The position numbers were made by a program, and so were the translations under genes. Below the pieces are notes generated by a model that ran no database searches, was not told the DNA's origin, and saw nothing but the letters and a program-made list of their open reading frames with translations. Of a DNA stretch of 22,913 nucleotides, positions 8,318 through 15,137 are shown one piece after another. The DNA comes from CAZYPU01 sp964649665 (lineage in GTDB: Bacteria > Omnitrophota > Gorgyraeia > JABMRN01 > RBG-13-46-9), in the NCBI GenBank assembly GCA_964649665.1, contig CAZYPU010000014.1, positions 1 through 22,913 on the forward strand, in the 5' to 3' direction. Position 1 is the first letter of the stretch. Each line of letters starts with the position of its first letter.

Positions 8318-9652
8318 ATGAAACCGGATATATTCATGATTAGTTTAGGGTGTCCGAGGAACCTCGTCGACGCCGAGGTCCTGGCGGGGGGCTTGAAAAA
8401 AAAGGGATTCAGGATAATCTACGAGTACGGGAAGAATTGCGTCGCTATCGTAAACACCTGCGCTTTTACCGAAGAGGCCAAAAATGAGTCTATCGATGTC
8501 ATACTGAAGCTCACTGCCCTGAAAACCAAAGGAAATATCGCGCGGATTATCGTTACGGGATGCCTTTCGCAGAGGTACCCGCGGGAGCTTCCGGGGGAAA
8601 TAAAGGAAATAGACGGTGTTTTCGGAACCGGCAACTTTTCCGCGGTGCCGGATTATATTGAAAGAATATTAAACGGCGAAAAGGTGACAGAGGTCGACAA
8701 AACGCCGCGTTTTCTATATAACCACGCTACCGAACGCCTTACGATGACGCCGCCTCACAGCGTTTATGTCAAGATCCAGGAAGGGTGCCGGAATTTCTGC
8801 AGTTATTGTATTATTCCGAAGATAAGAGGCCCGTATCGGTCAAGGGGCATGGATTCGGTTTTAAGCGAAATCCGCTCTTTTAAAACGCGCGGGGCGAAAG
8901 AGATAAATCTAATCGGCCAGGACACGACCTCTTACGGAATAGACAGGTATGGGTCCCCGCGCCTTGCGGATCTTTTGAAAAAAGCGGCAGAGATCATGAA
9001 AAACCGCGGATGGATAAGGCTTTTATACACACACCCCGCCCATTATAGCCGGGAACTTATAGACGTGGTAAGGGATGAGAGCGCCGTGTGCAAATATTTA
9101 GATTTACCCATACAGCACATCAGTGATAAAATATTGAAAAAGATGAACAGGCACGTGAGTAAGAGAGACGTGATTTCACTGATCGGAAAAATCAGGAAAG
9201 CCGTCCCGGGTATCGCCATAAGAACCACGGTAATTGTGGGTTTCCCCGGTGAAACCGAGAAAGATTTTACGGAGCTCGAGAAATTTATAATCGAGACGAA
9301 GTTTGAACGGCTCGGCGCCTTTACCTATTCAAAGGAGGAGGGCTCACGCGCGTTTCTCTTTCCCGGCCAGGTTCCTGAAAAGGTGAAAGAAGAGCGATTT
9401 GCCCGTATAATGGAAGCGCAGAACAGGATATCGGAAGAAAATAACCGCCGCTACATGGGCAAGCGCCTCGAGGTGCTTATTGATGAAAAAGATAAAAGCC
9501 GGGAGCATCAGTATCTCGGCAGGGCCGAATTCGATGCCCCCGAGGTCGACGGGCTTGTTTATGTGAGATCGAAAAAATCGCTTGCGCCCGGCGACTTTGC
9601 CCTCGTCAGGATAGAGGATACCCTGGAATACGATCTTGTAGGGAGCGCATAG
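8318..9652 (+). CDS. rimO: Ribosomal protein S12 methylthiotransferase RimO
   Basis: RimO is a radical-SAM enzyme with two 4Fe-4S clusters that methylthiolates an aspartate of ribosomal protein S12. The N-terminal UPF0004 domain supplies three cluster cysteines: Cys12 (SLGCPRNLVDAEV), Cys48 (NTCAF) and Cys82 (TGCLSQRYP). The radical-SAM CxxxCxxC is Cys157-Cys161-Cys164 in EGCRNFCSYCIIPKIRGPYRSR-like context. A TRAM domain occupies about 375-444. CPRNLVD and the S12-type TRAM favour RimO over MiaB. Length (444) is typical. A GAGGCGG about 11 bases upstream is the likely ribosome binding site. It is preceded by a terminator and followed by a repeat element, so it may be transcribed alone or run on into pgsA. 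Confidence 0.95.
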   Translation: MKPDIFMISLGCPRNLVDAEVLAGGLKKKGFRIIYEYGKNCVAIVNTCAFTEEAKNESIDVILKLTALKTKGNIARIIVTGCLSQRYPRELPGEIKEIDGVFGTGNFSAVPDYIERILNGEKVTEVDKTPRFLYNHATERLTMTPPHSVYVKIQEGCRNFCSYCIIPKIRGPYRSRGMDSVLSEIRSFKTRGAKEINLIGQDTTSYGIDRYGSPRLADLLKKAAEIMKNRGWIRLLYTHPAHYSRELIDVVRDESAVCKYLDLPIQHISDKILKKMNRHVSKRDVISLIGKIRKAVPGIAIRTTVIVGFPGETEKDFTELEKFIIETKFERLGAFTYSKEEGSRAFLFPGQVPEKVKEERFARIMEAQNRISEENNRRYMGKRLEVLIDEKDKSREHQYLGRAEFDAPEVDGLVYVRSKKSLAPGDFALVRIEDTLEYDLVGSA

Positions 9653-9653
9653 C

Positions 9654-9776
9654 TGTCATTGCGAGCCCTTGACATCTTTGATGTCAAGGGCGAAGCAATC
9701 TCTTTTCACATGAGATTGCTTCGTTGGCAGGGAGTTTATCCTGAGCGTAAGCGAAGGATGCCTCCTCGCAGTGACA
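9654..9776. mobile_element. Palindromic repeat element with TGTCATTGCGAG ends (copy A)
   Basis: The 123-base element is bounded by TGTCATTGCGAG (9654-9665) and an inverted copy with one mismatch (9765-9776). Inside are two perfect hairpins: CCCTTGACATC/GATGTCAAGGG with a 3-base loop (9666-9690), and CGAAGCAATCTC/GAGATTGCTTCG with a 9-base loop (9691-9723). The second hairpin and the ends recur in the elements at 14876-15064 and 18647-18809. It has no coding capacity, so it would be a non-autonomous (MITE/REP-like) element. It fills almost the whole rimO-pgsA gap. Confidence 0.85.
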
Positions 9777-9795
9777 ATAGAATTTTTGGTAAAAC

Positions 9796-10383
9796 ATGAA
9801 TATCGCGAATAAATTAACGCTTGCAAGAATAGCGCTCACCGTTTTTTTCATGGTATTTTTATTTTCCAAGGGCCTCACCTTCAAGGTGCTTGCGCTGGTT
9901 GCGTTTGCGGCCGCGACGTGGACCGATTTTCTGGACGGGTATTTTGCCAAAAAAAGAAACGAGATATCCGATTTCGGGAAATTCATGGACCCCATAGCGG
10001 ATAAGGTGCTTGTCATATCGGCGTTTCTCGCGTTTGTGGAGATGAAGCTTATCCCCGCATGGATAGTCGTCGTTATAGTCCTTCGCGAATTTATCATTAC
10101 GGGCCTTCGCCTTATAGCGCTTGCCAGAGGCGAGGTCATAGAGGCCGAGATGGCGGGGAAACACAAGACGGTTTCCCAGATGGTGTCCGTCTACGTTATT
10201 TTATTTTTCATTATCTTTAGACAGGCCAGCCTTACCGTATTCGGGTTCTGGAACGAGGGGCTCGAATATTTATTAAGGGCGATCATTTTTTACATGATGC
10301 TTATAACGGCGCTTTTTACGCTTGTAAGCGGCATCTCCTACCTCGTGAAAAATAAGAGGTTTTTCATAAATGCGAAGAATTGA
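9796..10383 (+). CDS. pgsA: CDP-diacylglycerol-glycerol-3-phosphate 3-phosphatidyltransferase
   Basis: PgsA makes phosphatidylglycerophosphate from CDP-diacylglycerol and glycerol-3-phosphate in the inner membrane. The CDP-alcohol phosphotransferase motif is present with correct spacing: Asp44, Asp47-Gly48, Ala51-Lys52, Gly61, Asp65 and Asp69 (TDFLDGYFAKK, then FGKFMDPIADK). The canonical Arg after Ala is Lys here. The rest is hydrophobic with several membrane helices, including a long one at the C-terminus. At 195 residues the length is normal. No Shine-Dalgarno is visible before the ATG; the upstream DNA is the end of a repeat element, which may have replaced the native leader. It overlaps pgpA by 14 bases, and pgpA encodes the next enzyme. 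Confidence 0.93.
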   Translation: MNIANKLTLARIALTVFFMVFLFSKGLTFKVLALVAFAAATWTDFLDGYFAKKRNEISDFGKFMDPIADKVLVISAFLAFVEMKLIPAWIVVVIVLREFIITGLRLIALARGEVIEAEMAGKHKTVSQMVSVYVILFFIIFRQASLTVFGFWNEGLEYLLRAIIFYMMLITALFTLVSGISYLVKNKRFFINAKN

Positions 10384-10822
10384 GAGGGCGTTATCTACGC
10401 TTTTTTTCGTGGGGCATTGTCCGCTTTTGCCGGGCACGCTGGCAAGCCTTCTTGGCGCAGGCGTGTATCTTCTGGTAAGAAACAATACGCCGCTTTACCT
10501 TACCCTTACCGCTCTTTTCCTCGCGCTGGGTTTCTGGTCAGCATCGGGCGCCGAGGGCACTTTCCGCCGAAAGGACCCGCCCCAGATAGTAATCGACGAG
10601 TTTTCTTCGATGCTTTTGGTATACCTTTTTGTGCCGTTTAGCGTGAAATTCCTGATAACGGGGTTTATACTTTTTCGTATATTTGACATATTCAAGATGC
10701 CCCCTATTAAGAAACTCCAGAAGCTCCCGGCCGGCTGGGGCATCATGCTCGACGACATAGCCGCCGCGATCCTCACCAATATTATTCTGCAGGTTCTCAG
10801 GTTTCTCCCCATCCCTATTTGA
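10370..10822 (+). CDS. pgpA: Phosphatidylglycerophosphatase A
   Basis: PgpA removes the terminal phosphate of phosphatidylglycerophosphate to give phosphatidylglycerol, completing the pathway started by the upstream pgsA. Motifs include the N-terminal GHCPLLPGTLASL, KDPPQIVIDEF (acidic pair Asp76-Glu77), FRIFDIFKMPPI (about 102-113) and GWGIMLDDIAAA (Asp128-Asp129). The usual DExxG reads DEFSSM, so the glycine is absent. At 150 residues with about four hydrophobic spans it is full length. It starts inside pgsA, so the two are translationally coupled. Confidence 0.92.
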   Translation: MRRIERALSTLFFVGHCPLLPGTLASLLGAGVYLLVRNNTPLYLTLTALFLALGFWSASGAEGTFRRKDPPQIVIDEFSSMLLVYLFVPFSVKFLITGFILFRIFDIFKMPPIKKLQKLPAGWGIMLDDIAAAILTNIILQVLRFLPIPI

Positions 10823-10840
10823 TGAATAATCAAAAATAAC

Positions 10841-10869
10841 TTGACAAATCTATAAATAGCGCGTATAAT
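10841..10869 (+). promoter_or_regulatory. Consensus sigma70 promoter
   Basis: TTGACA (10841-10846), a 17-base spacer and TATAAT (10864-10869) match both hexamers exactly. The predicted start is near 10876, followed by AGGAG (10881-10885) and the ATG at 10893. This is the best promoter in the window and gives the downstream gene its own strong transcription. Confidence 0.9.
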
Positions 10870-10892
10870 AAGCAAAAAAAAGGAGACGAAAA

Positions 10893-12479
10893 ATGAAGAA
10901 ACTTCTTTTGCTTGTTTTGTTATCCACCGGTATTTTGCTTAGCCGGCAGGCTTTTGCCGGGACATGGCAGGACCGCACTTCGGGGCTAAGCGATAAAGAG
11001 TTTTATTCGATTGCCGAAAGCCATGACGGCGCCGCCGTTTATGTAGGCACATCCCTGGGCCTGCACAAAAGGGGCTTAAACGATAAAGAGTGGAAACAGA
11101 TTTTTGCCTGCCGCGGCCAATATAAAGGCGTAGGGTACATATGGACAGGCGCGGATAACAGCATTTACATAGCTACAAAAAACGGCCTGTTTGCCTCGCG
11201 GACGGGCGGCGGGAGCTGGCAGCGGATTTTCCGGGGACTCGCAAATGAAAATTACTGCATATACGTGGCGTGCCAGGCGGAAAAAGGGGATACAATTTAT
11301 TTAGGCACGCTTAAAGGGTTTTTCTGGACAAAAGACGGCGGTAAGACATGGATGCATCCTGCGGGCATATTGGGAAGCGCGAGAGTGAATTCAATCGCGG
11401 TTGGGGAAGGAGCGAATGCGGAACATATTTTTATTATATGCGATAACGAGGTCTATAAATCCGGCAGGGATTTTGAAAACTATAGTAAAGTTTTCAGCGC
11501 CGATTCCCTGAAGAGTTTTCAGACGGGCGATGAAGAAGATCCGGATGACGCAGTGGACGAAGAGCTCGAGGTAGTTTTTTTATTAAACCATATCACTTCA
11601 AGAGAAGACGTTCTGTATCTTGCCACGAACAAGGGCCTATTTGGTTCCGAAGACGGCGGCGCGTCATGGTTTCCGTTCAGTGGCGCGGGGCTCTTGAATA
11701 GATGGATAAATTACGCGGCCGTATCAGAGGAAGTGGGGAGAATTTATGCCGCGACGAAAGGCGGTGTTTTCGAATATAAAAAGGAAGCGCAGTCATGGAG
11801 CGAAATGTACGCGGGCATGGATTCAAAAGATATAAGACAGGTCATGTTGTGTAGGGGAGGTTTAAACCTCCCCTACACGGCTCTATGGGCCTTATGCAAG
11901 AGAAGGGTTTACGTGATGGGGCGGGAGAACCTGCCCGCTATGGACGAAAAATCCTTAAATGCTGACAGGATTTTGAAAAACTTTAAAAACGAACCGACCA
12001 TAAACGAAACGATGACAATGGCGATAGACTATGCCGAGGTTTGCCCGGAAAAGATCCAACAATGGAGAAGACAGGTCAAATTCAAGGGTTTGCTTCCGAA
12101 GGTGAATCTCGGTATAGACCGCGGCTGGAGCGACACATACGAAATTTACACCAGCTCCAAGGATGCCTACTTGTTTAACGGCCCGCAGGACCGCACCGAA
12201 GGCTGGGACATAAACCTGTCATGGGACCTTTCCGACCTCGTCTGGAGCAATGCTCAGACCACGATAGACATTCGCTCGAAACTCATGGTGCAGCTGCGCG
12301 ACGACATAGTCGACGAAGTAAACCGCGCCTACTTTGAACGCCGCCGCCTGCAGATCTCGCTCTTGACCGAGGCGCCGCGCGCACTGCCTGAGATTCTAAA
12401 GAAACGTCTCCGTATCCAGGAACTTACCGCCACTCTCGACGGCCTTACCGGCAGTTGCTTCTCGAAAGCGATTGAGTGA
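10893..12479 (+). CDS. Exported BNR/propeller-repeat protein with a helical C-terminal domain, function unknown
   Basis: Residues 1-22 are a clear signal peptide (Lys-Lys, leucine-rich core, cleavage after AFA). About five propeller-like units follow (roughly 25-345), each of the form (I/L)Y.(A/G)T..G(L/V)F then an Asp-box-like DGG..W, for example IYLGTLKGFF...KDGGKTW and LYLATNKGLF...EDGGASW. These resemble BNR/Ycf48/sortilin-type blades. The C-terminal part (about 345-528) is different: a TMAIDYAEV helix, a beta-rich KFKGLLPKVNLGI, then a helical tract LMVQLRDDIVDEVNRAYFERRRLQ, as in periplasmic or outer-membrane assemblies. No enzymatic motif is seen. The gene stands alone between pgpA and fabG with a consensus promoter. 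A 30-bp palindrome encodes residues 319-329. Extracytoplasmic location is well supported; function is not. Confidence 0.85.
   Translation: MKKLLLLVLLSTGILLSRQAFAGTWQDRTSGLSDKEFYSIAESHDGAAVYVGTSLGLHKRGLNDKEWKQIFACRGQYKGVGYIWTGADNSIYIATKNGLFASRTGGGSWQRIFRGLANENYCIYVACQAEKGDTIYLGTLKGFFWTKDGGKTWMHPAGILGSARVNSIAVGEGANAEHIFIICDNEVYKSGRDFENYSKVFSADSLKSFQTGDEEDPDDAVDEELEVVFLLNHITSREDVLYLATNKGLFGSEDGGASWFPFSGAGLLNRWINYAAVSEEVGRIYAATKGGVFEYKKEAQSWSEMYAGMDSKDIRQVMLCRGGLNLPYTALWALCKRRVYVMGRENLPAMDEKSLNADRILKNFKNEPTINETMTMAIDYAEVCPEKIQQWRRQVKFKGLLPKVNLGIDRGWSDTYEIYTSSKDAYLFNGPQDRTEGWDINLSWDLSDLVWSNAQTTIDIRSKLMVQLRDDIVDEVNRAYFERRRLQISLLTEAPRALPEILKKRLRIQELTATLDGLTGSCFSKAIE
11849..11878. repeat. Perfect 30-bp palindrome inside a coding sequence
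   Basis: GTGTAGGGGAGGTTT (11849-11863) is followed at once by its exact reverse complement (11864-11878), with no loop. It lies in frame in the propeller gene and encodes LCRGGLNLPYT between the last blade and the C-terminal domain. It has the look of a dispersed intergenic palindrome that has landed in a gene without breaking the frame. Confidence 0.93.
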
Positions 12480-12495
12480 GAAGCCACTTTATTCC

Positions 12496-12523
12496 TTGAC
12501 AAATATAATCGGACTGATACAAT
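12496..12523 (+). promoter_or_regulatory. Strong promoter for fabG, giving a very short leader
   Basis: TTGACA (12496-12501), a 16-base spacer and TACAAT (12518-12523) form a near-consensus sigma70 promoter. Transcription would start near 12530, only about six bases before the fabG ATG at 12536. No Shine-Dalgarno is present, so the mRNA would be leaderless or nearly so. Confidence 0.75.
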
Positions 12524-12535
12524 GGTGCTACTATC

Positions 12536-13276
12536 ATGGTATTAAAAGATAATGTTTCGATTATTACAGGCGGCGCCAGGGGAATAGGTAAGGCGATAGC
12601 CCTTAAATTTGCCGAGGAGGGTTCGGATATCGTTATAGGCGATGTCAACCCGGAGGCGCTTATAGAGGCGAAAAAGGAGCTGGAAGCGAAGGGAAGATCC
12701 GTCCTTGCGAAAAAAGTAGATGTCACAAATCTCGATGAGGTTCAGAAGTTTATTCAGAAAACCCTTGACAAATTCGGTAAAATCAATATACTTATCAACA
12801 ATGCAGGCATTACCCGTGACGGATTGCTTGTGCGGATGAACGATGCTGACTGGGATGCGGTGTTAAGTGTGAATCTGAAAGGCACGTTTAACTGCACTAA
12901 GGCGGCCGCCAGGGCCATGATGAAGCAGCGTGCGGGTAAGATCGTAAACATCGCTTCGATAATTGGCATAATCGGAAACGCCGGCCAGGCCAATTACGCG
13001 GCCAGCAAAGGGGGCGTTATTGCGTTTACAAAAAGCGCGGCACGGGAGCTGGCGCCGAGAAACATAAATGTAAACGCTATCGCCCCGGGTTTTATCGAAA
13101 CCGATATGACCGCGAAATTACCGGAGGGCGTAAAAGAGTTGATTATGAAACAGATACCGCTTGCGAAATGGGGCAGTGTTGCCGATGTGGCAAATTTGGC
13201 ATTGTTTTTAGTGAGTGACGCTTCCGCCTATATTACCGGACAAGTTGTTCAGGTTGACGGCGGTATGGTCACTTAA
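12536..13276 (+). CDS. fabG: 3-oxoacyl-[acyl-carrier-protein] reductase FabG
   Basis: FabG is the NADPH-dependent reductase of beta-ketoacyl-ACP in fatty acid elongation. It is a short-chain dehydrogenase with the cofactor motif TGGARGIG (11-18), NNAG (88-91), the catalytic set Asn113, Ser141, Tyr154 and Lys158 (YAASK), the PGFIETDMT segment and the C-terminal GQVVQVDGGMVT. At 246 residues it is exactly the family length. The ATG at 12536 gives the usual N-terminus (MVLKDNVSIITGG) but lacks a ribosome binding site. It is followed by acpP after 14 bases and by fabF, which fixes the assignment to fatty acid synthesis rather than a generic dehydrogenase. Confidence 0.96.
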   Translation: MVLKDNVSIITGGARGIGKAIALKFAEEGSDIVIGDVNPEALIEAKKELEAKGRSVLAKKVDVTNLDEVQKFIQKTLDKFGKINILINNAGITRDGLLVRMNDADWDAVLSVNLKGTFNCTKAAARAMMKQRAGKIVNIASIIGIIGNAGQANYAASKGGVIAFTKSAARELAPRNINVNAIAPGFIETDMTAKLPEGVKELIMKQIPLAKWGSVADVANLALFLVSDASAYITGQVVQVDGGMVT

Positions 13277-13290
13277 GAAGGAGGATGTAA

Positions 13291-13533
13291 ATGTCAGGTA
13301 TTTCAGAAAAGATTAAGGGAGTTATCGCGGAACAGCTTGGCGTAAAGTCGGAGGAAGTTACGGATCAGGCGAAGTTTGTAGACGATTTGGGCGCGGATTC
13401 ACTCGATACGGTGGAGCTCGTTATGGCATTGGAGGAGGAATACGGCGTCGAAATCCCCGATGAAGATGCTGAAAAACTGACCACGGTCGGCGAGGCGATA
13501 AAGTACATAGAGAAAAAAATCCCCTCAAAATAA
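13291..13533 (+). CDS. acpP: Acyl carrier protein
   Basis: ACP carries growing acyl chains on a phosphopantetheine arm. The 80-residue acidic protein has the attachment site DLGADSLDTVELVMALEE with the modified Ser37, and the typical EEYGVEIPDEDAEKLTTVGEAI helix-loop region. AAGGAGG is 6 bases before the ATG, the strongest ribosome binding site of the operon, consistent with the high expression usually needed for ACP. It sits between fabG and fabF. Confidence 0.98.
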   Translation: MSGISEKIKGVIAEQLGVKSEEVTDQAKFVDDLGADSLDTVELVMALEEEYGVEIPDEDAEKLTTVGEAIKYIEKKIPSK

Positions 13534-13539
13534 ACATAA

Positions 13540-14796
13540 ATGAAAAAAAAAAGGGTTGTCCTTACCGGCCTGGGCGCGGTAACGCCGGTAGGCAGCACAG
13601 TAAAGGGTTTATGGGATTCCCTACTTGAGGGGCGAAGCGGTGTAAGAAGAATACAATGCTTTGACCCCTCAAATTTTTCCTCACAAATTGCCGCGGAAGT
13701 CCTGAATTTTGACCCATCCAAGTATCTGACCCCCAAAGAAATAAAGAAAACTGACAGGTTTGTCCAGTTCGCTATAGCCGCTAGCAAGGACGCCGTTCTG
13801 GACAGCAAGCTGAATATGGATAACGAAGACGACCAAAGAGTCGGCGTAATAATCGGTTCCGGCATAGGCGGGCTTCATACGGTCGAAAAAGAGTACAACA
13901 AGTATGTCGAACGCGGCCCCGAGAAGGGCCCGGGTAAGATATCACCTTTTCTTATTCCCATGCTGATCACAAACATGGCCGCGGGCCAGGTTTCCATTTG
14001 TTTCAAGGCAAAAGGCCCCAACAAGGCCGTGGTAACCGCTTGCGCTTCGGGCAATCATTCGATCGGCGACGCTTTTAGCATAATACGCAATGGCGACACC
14101 GATATCATGATTTCAGGCGGGTCAGAGGCGGCTATTACGGTAATGGGTTTCGGCGGCTTCTGCGCCTTGAGGGCCCTGTCAAAAAGAAACGATGACCCAA
14201 AACACGCTTCACGGCCCTTTGACAAAAAAAGGGACGGTTTTGTAATGGGCGAAGGTGCCGGAATTGTTGTTCTTGAGGAGCTGGAGCACGCGCTCAAAAG
14301 AGGAGCCCCCATACACTGCGAAATAATCGGCTACGGCATGAACGCGGATGCCTATCACATGACCGCCCCGGACCCCGAAGGAAAAGGCGCGACCTCGTGC
14401 ATGAAGCTATGTCTTAAAGATGCCGGACTTAATCCGGAGGAAGTGGACTATGTAAACGCTCACGGCACTTCCACAATATACAACGATAAAGTCGAGACGC
14501 TGGCATTAAAGAATGTCTTTGGCGCCCATGCCGGGAAAGTCGCTATAAGCTCGACAAAATCGGTTACCGGGCACCTGCTCGGCGCCGCCGGCGGCGCGGA
14601 AGCCATTGCCTGCGTCCTCGCGATAAAAAACGATATTGCTCCCCCGACGATAAACCTCGAAAACCCGGACCCCGAATGCGATCTTGATTACGTGCCCAAT
14701 AAACCGCGCCGGATGAAAATCAATGTAGCCCTTTCCAATTCCCTCGGCTTTGGCGGCCATAACGCCACCCTCGCATTTCGAAAATACGTTTCATAA
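13540..14796 (+). CDS. fabF: 3-oxoacyl-[acyl-carrier-protein] synthase 2 (FabF)
   Basis: FabF condenses malonyl-ACP with acyl-ACP. The catalytic triad Cys168 (VTACASGNHSIGDA), His308 (NAHGTSTIYNDK) and His345 (SVTGHLLGAAGG) is complete, and the C-terminal NSLGFGGHNATLAF is typical. At 418 residues it is full length. The CASGNHSIG sequence around the nucleophile differs slightly from the commoner CATGTHAIG. The ATG is 6 bases after the acpP stop and lacks a clear Shine-Dalgarno, so it probably relies on reinitiation. A hairpin terminator follows directly on the stop codon. Confidence 0.97.
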   Translation: MKKKRVVLTGLGAVTPVGSTVKGLWDSLLEGRSGVRRIQCFDPSNFSSQIAAEVLNFDPSKYLTPKEIKKTDRFVQFAIAASKDAVLDSKLNMDNEDDQRVGVIIGSGIGGLHTVEKEYNKYVERGPEKGPGKISPFLIPMLITNMAAGQVSICFKAKGPNKAVVTACASGNHSIGDAFSIIRNGDTDIMISGGSEAAITVMGFGGFCALRALSKRNDDPKHASRPFDKKRDGFVMGEGAGIVVLEELEHALKRGAPIHCEIIGYGMNADAYHMTAPDPEGKGATSCMKLCLKDAGLNPEEVDYVNAHGTSTIYNDKVETLALKNVFGAHAGKVAISSTKSVTGHLLGAAGGAEAIACVLAIKNDIAPPTINLENPDPECDLDYVPNKPRRMKINVALSNSLGFGGHNATLAFRKYVS

Positions 14797-14855
14797 AAAA
14801 GGTGCCAGGCGCCTCTTCTTAAATCTTTTTAAAAACAGGTGCCTGGCACCTTTTT
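14796..14855 (+). terminator. Large hairpin terminator after fabF
   Basis: Bases 14796-14814 pair with 14837-14855 over 19 positions (18 Watson-Crick, one G-T), with a 22-base loop. The stem is built on GGTGCCAGGC / GCCTGGCACC and is flanked by A5 and T5, with a further T-run at 14859-14864. It can terminate transcription in either direction and closes fabG-acpP-fabF. The GGTGCC(A/T)GGCACC core resembles a dispersed palindrome, so the terminator may derive from a repeat. Confidence 0.85.
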
Positions 14856-14875
14856 ACCTTTTTTATGCATGCGCG

Positions 14876-15064
14876 AGATAATGTAAAATATTATGGGTAC
14901 TTTCAACATGTCATTGCGAGGGCGCGAAGCCTTTACTCCGTCATTGCGAGGTCTGCGAAGCAGACCGAAGCAATCTCTTCGTTTGAGATTGCTTCGGCCG
15001 CAAACGAAGAGAGGGCGGCCTCGCAATGACGGAGAAGCAAAGTGCCCAATTATCTTGACATTAC
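14876..15064. mobile_element. Modular palindromic element, copy B (upstream of polX)
   Basis: This and the terminator and promoter fill the 341-base gap between fabF and polX. The outer ends (AGATAATGTAAAATATTATG... and ...CAATTATCTTGACATTAC) are imperfect inverted repeats of each other. Nested inside are TCATTGCGAGG/CCTCGCAATGA ends, a GGTCTGC-GAA-GCAGACC hairpin and a CGAAGCAATCTC/GAGATTGCTTCG hairpin. CATGCGCG occurs on both flanks (14868-14875 and 15065-15072), as expected for a target duplication. The ends and hairpins are identical to copy C at 18647-18809. Copy B also holds an extra 30 bases (14911-14940) that repeat the TCATTGCGAG end. It has no coding capacity. Confidence 0.85.
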
Positions 15065-15080
15065 CATGCGCGGAAAAGGG

Positions 15081-15108
15081 TTGAATAATACAGCCGGAGG
15101 CGTATAAT
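15081..15108 (+). promoter_or_regulatory. Promoter for polX
   Basis: TTGAAT (15081-15086), a 16-base spacer and TATAAT (15103-15108) lie just right of the repeat element. The predicted start near 15115 falls at the beginning of a GAGGAGG tract (15114-15120). That tract is about 17 bases from the ATG, longer than ideal. The element itself contributes another TTGACA at 15055-15060, but no -10 lies at a suitable distance from it. Confidence 0.65.
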
Positions 15109-15137
15109 AGAGTGAGGAGGTACGTTCAAGTAAAAAT

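Noticed and set aside
10820..10838. Terminator after pgpA (TTTGAT ... ATCAAA)
   Set aside because: The six-pair AT-rich stem lacks a T-run and is too weak to call.
14829..15084. Short open frames on both strands between fabF and polX
   Set aside because: They are translations of palindromic repeat sequence and have no protein character or ribosome binding sites.
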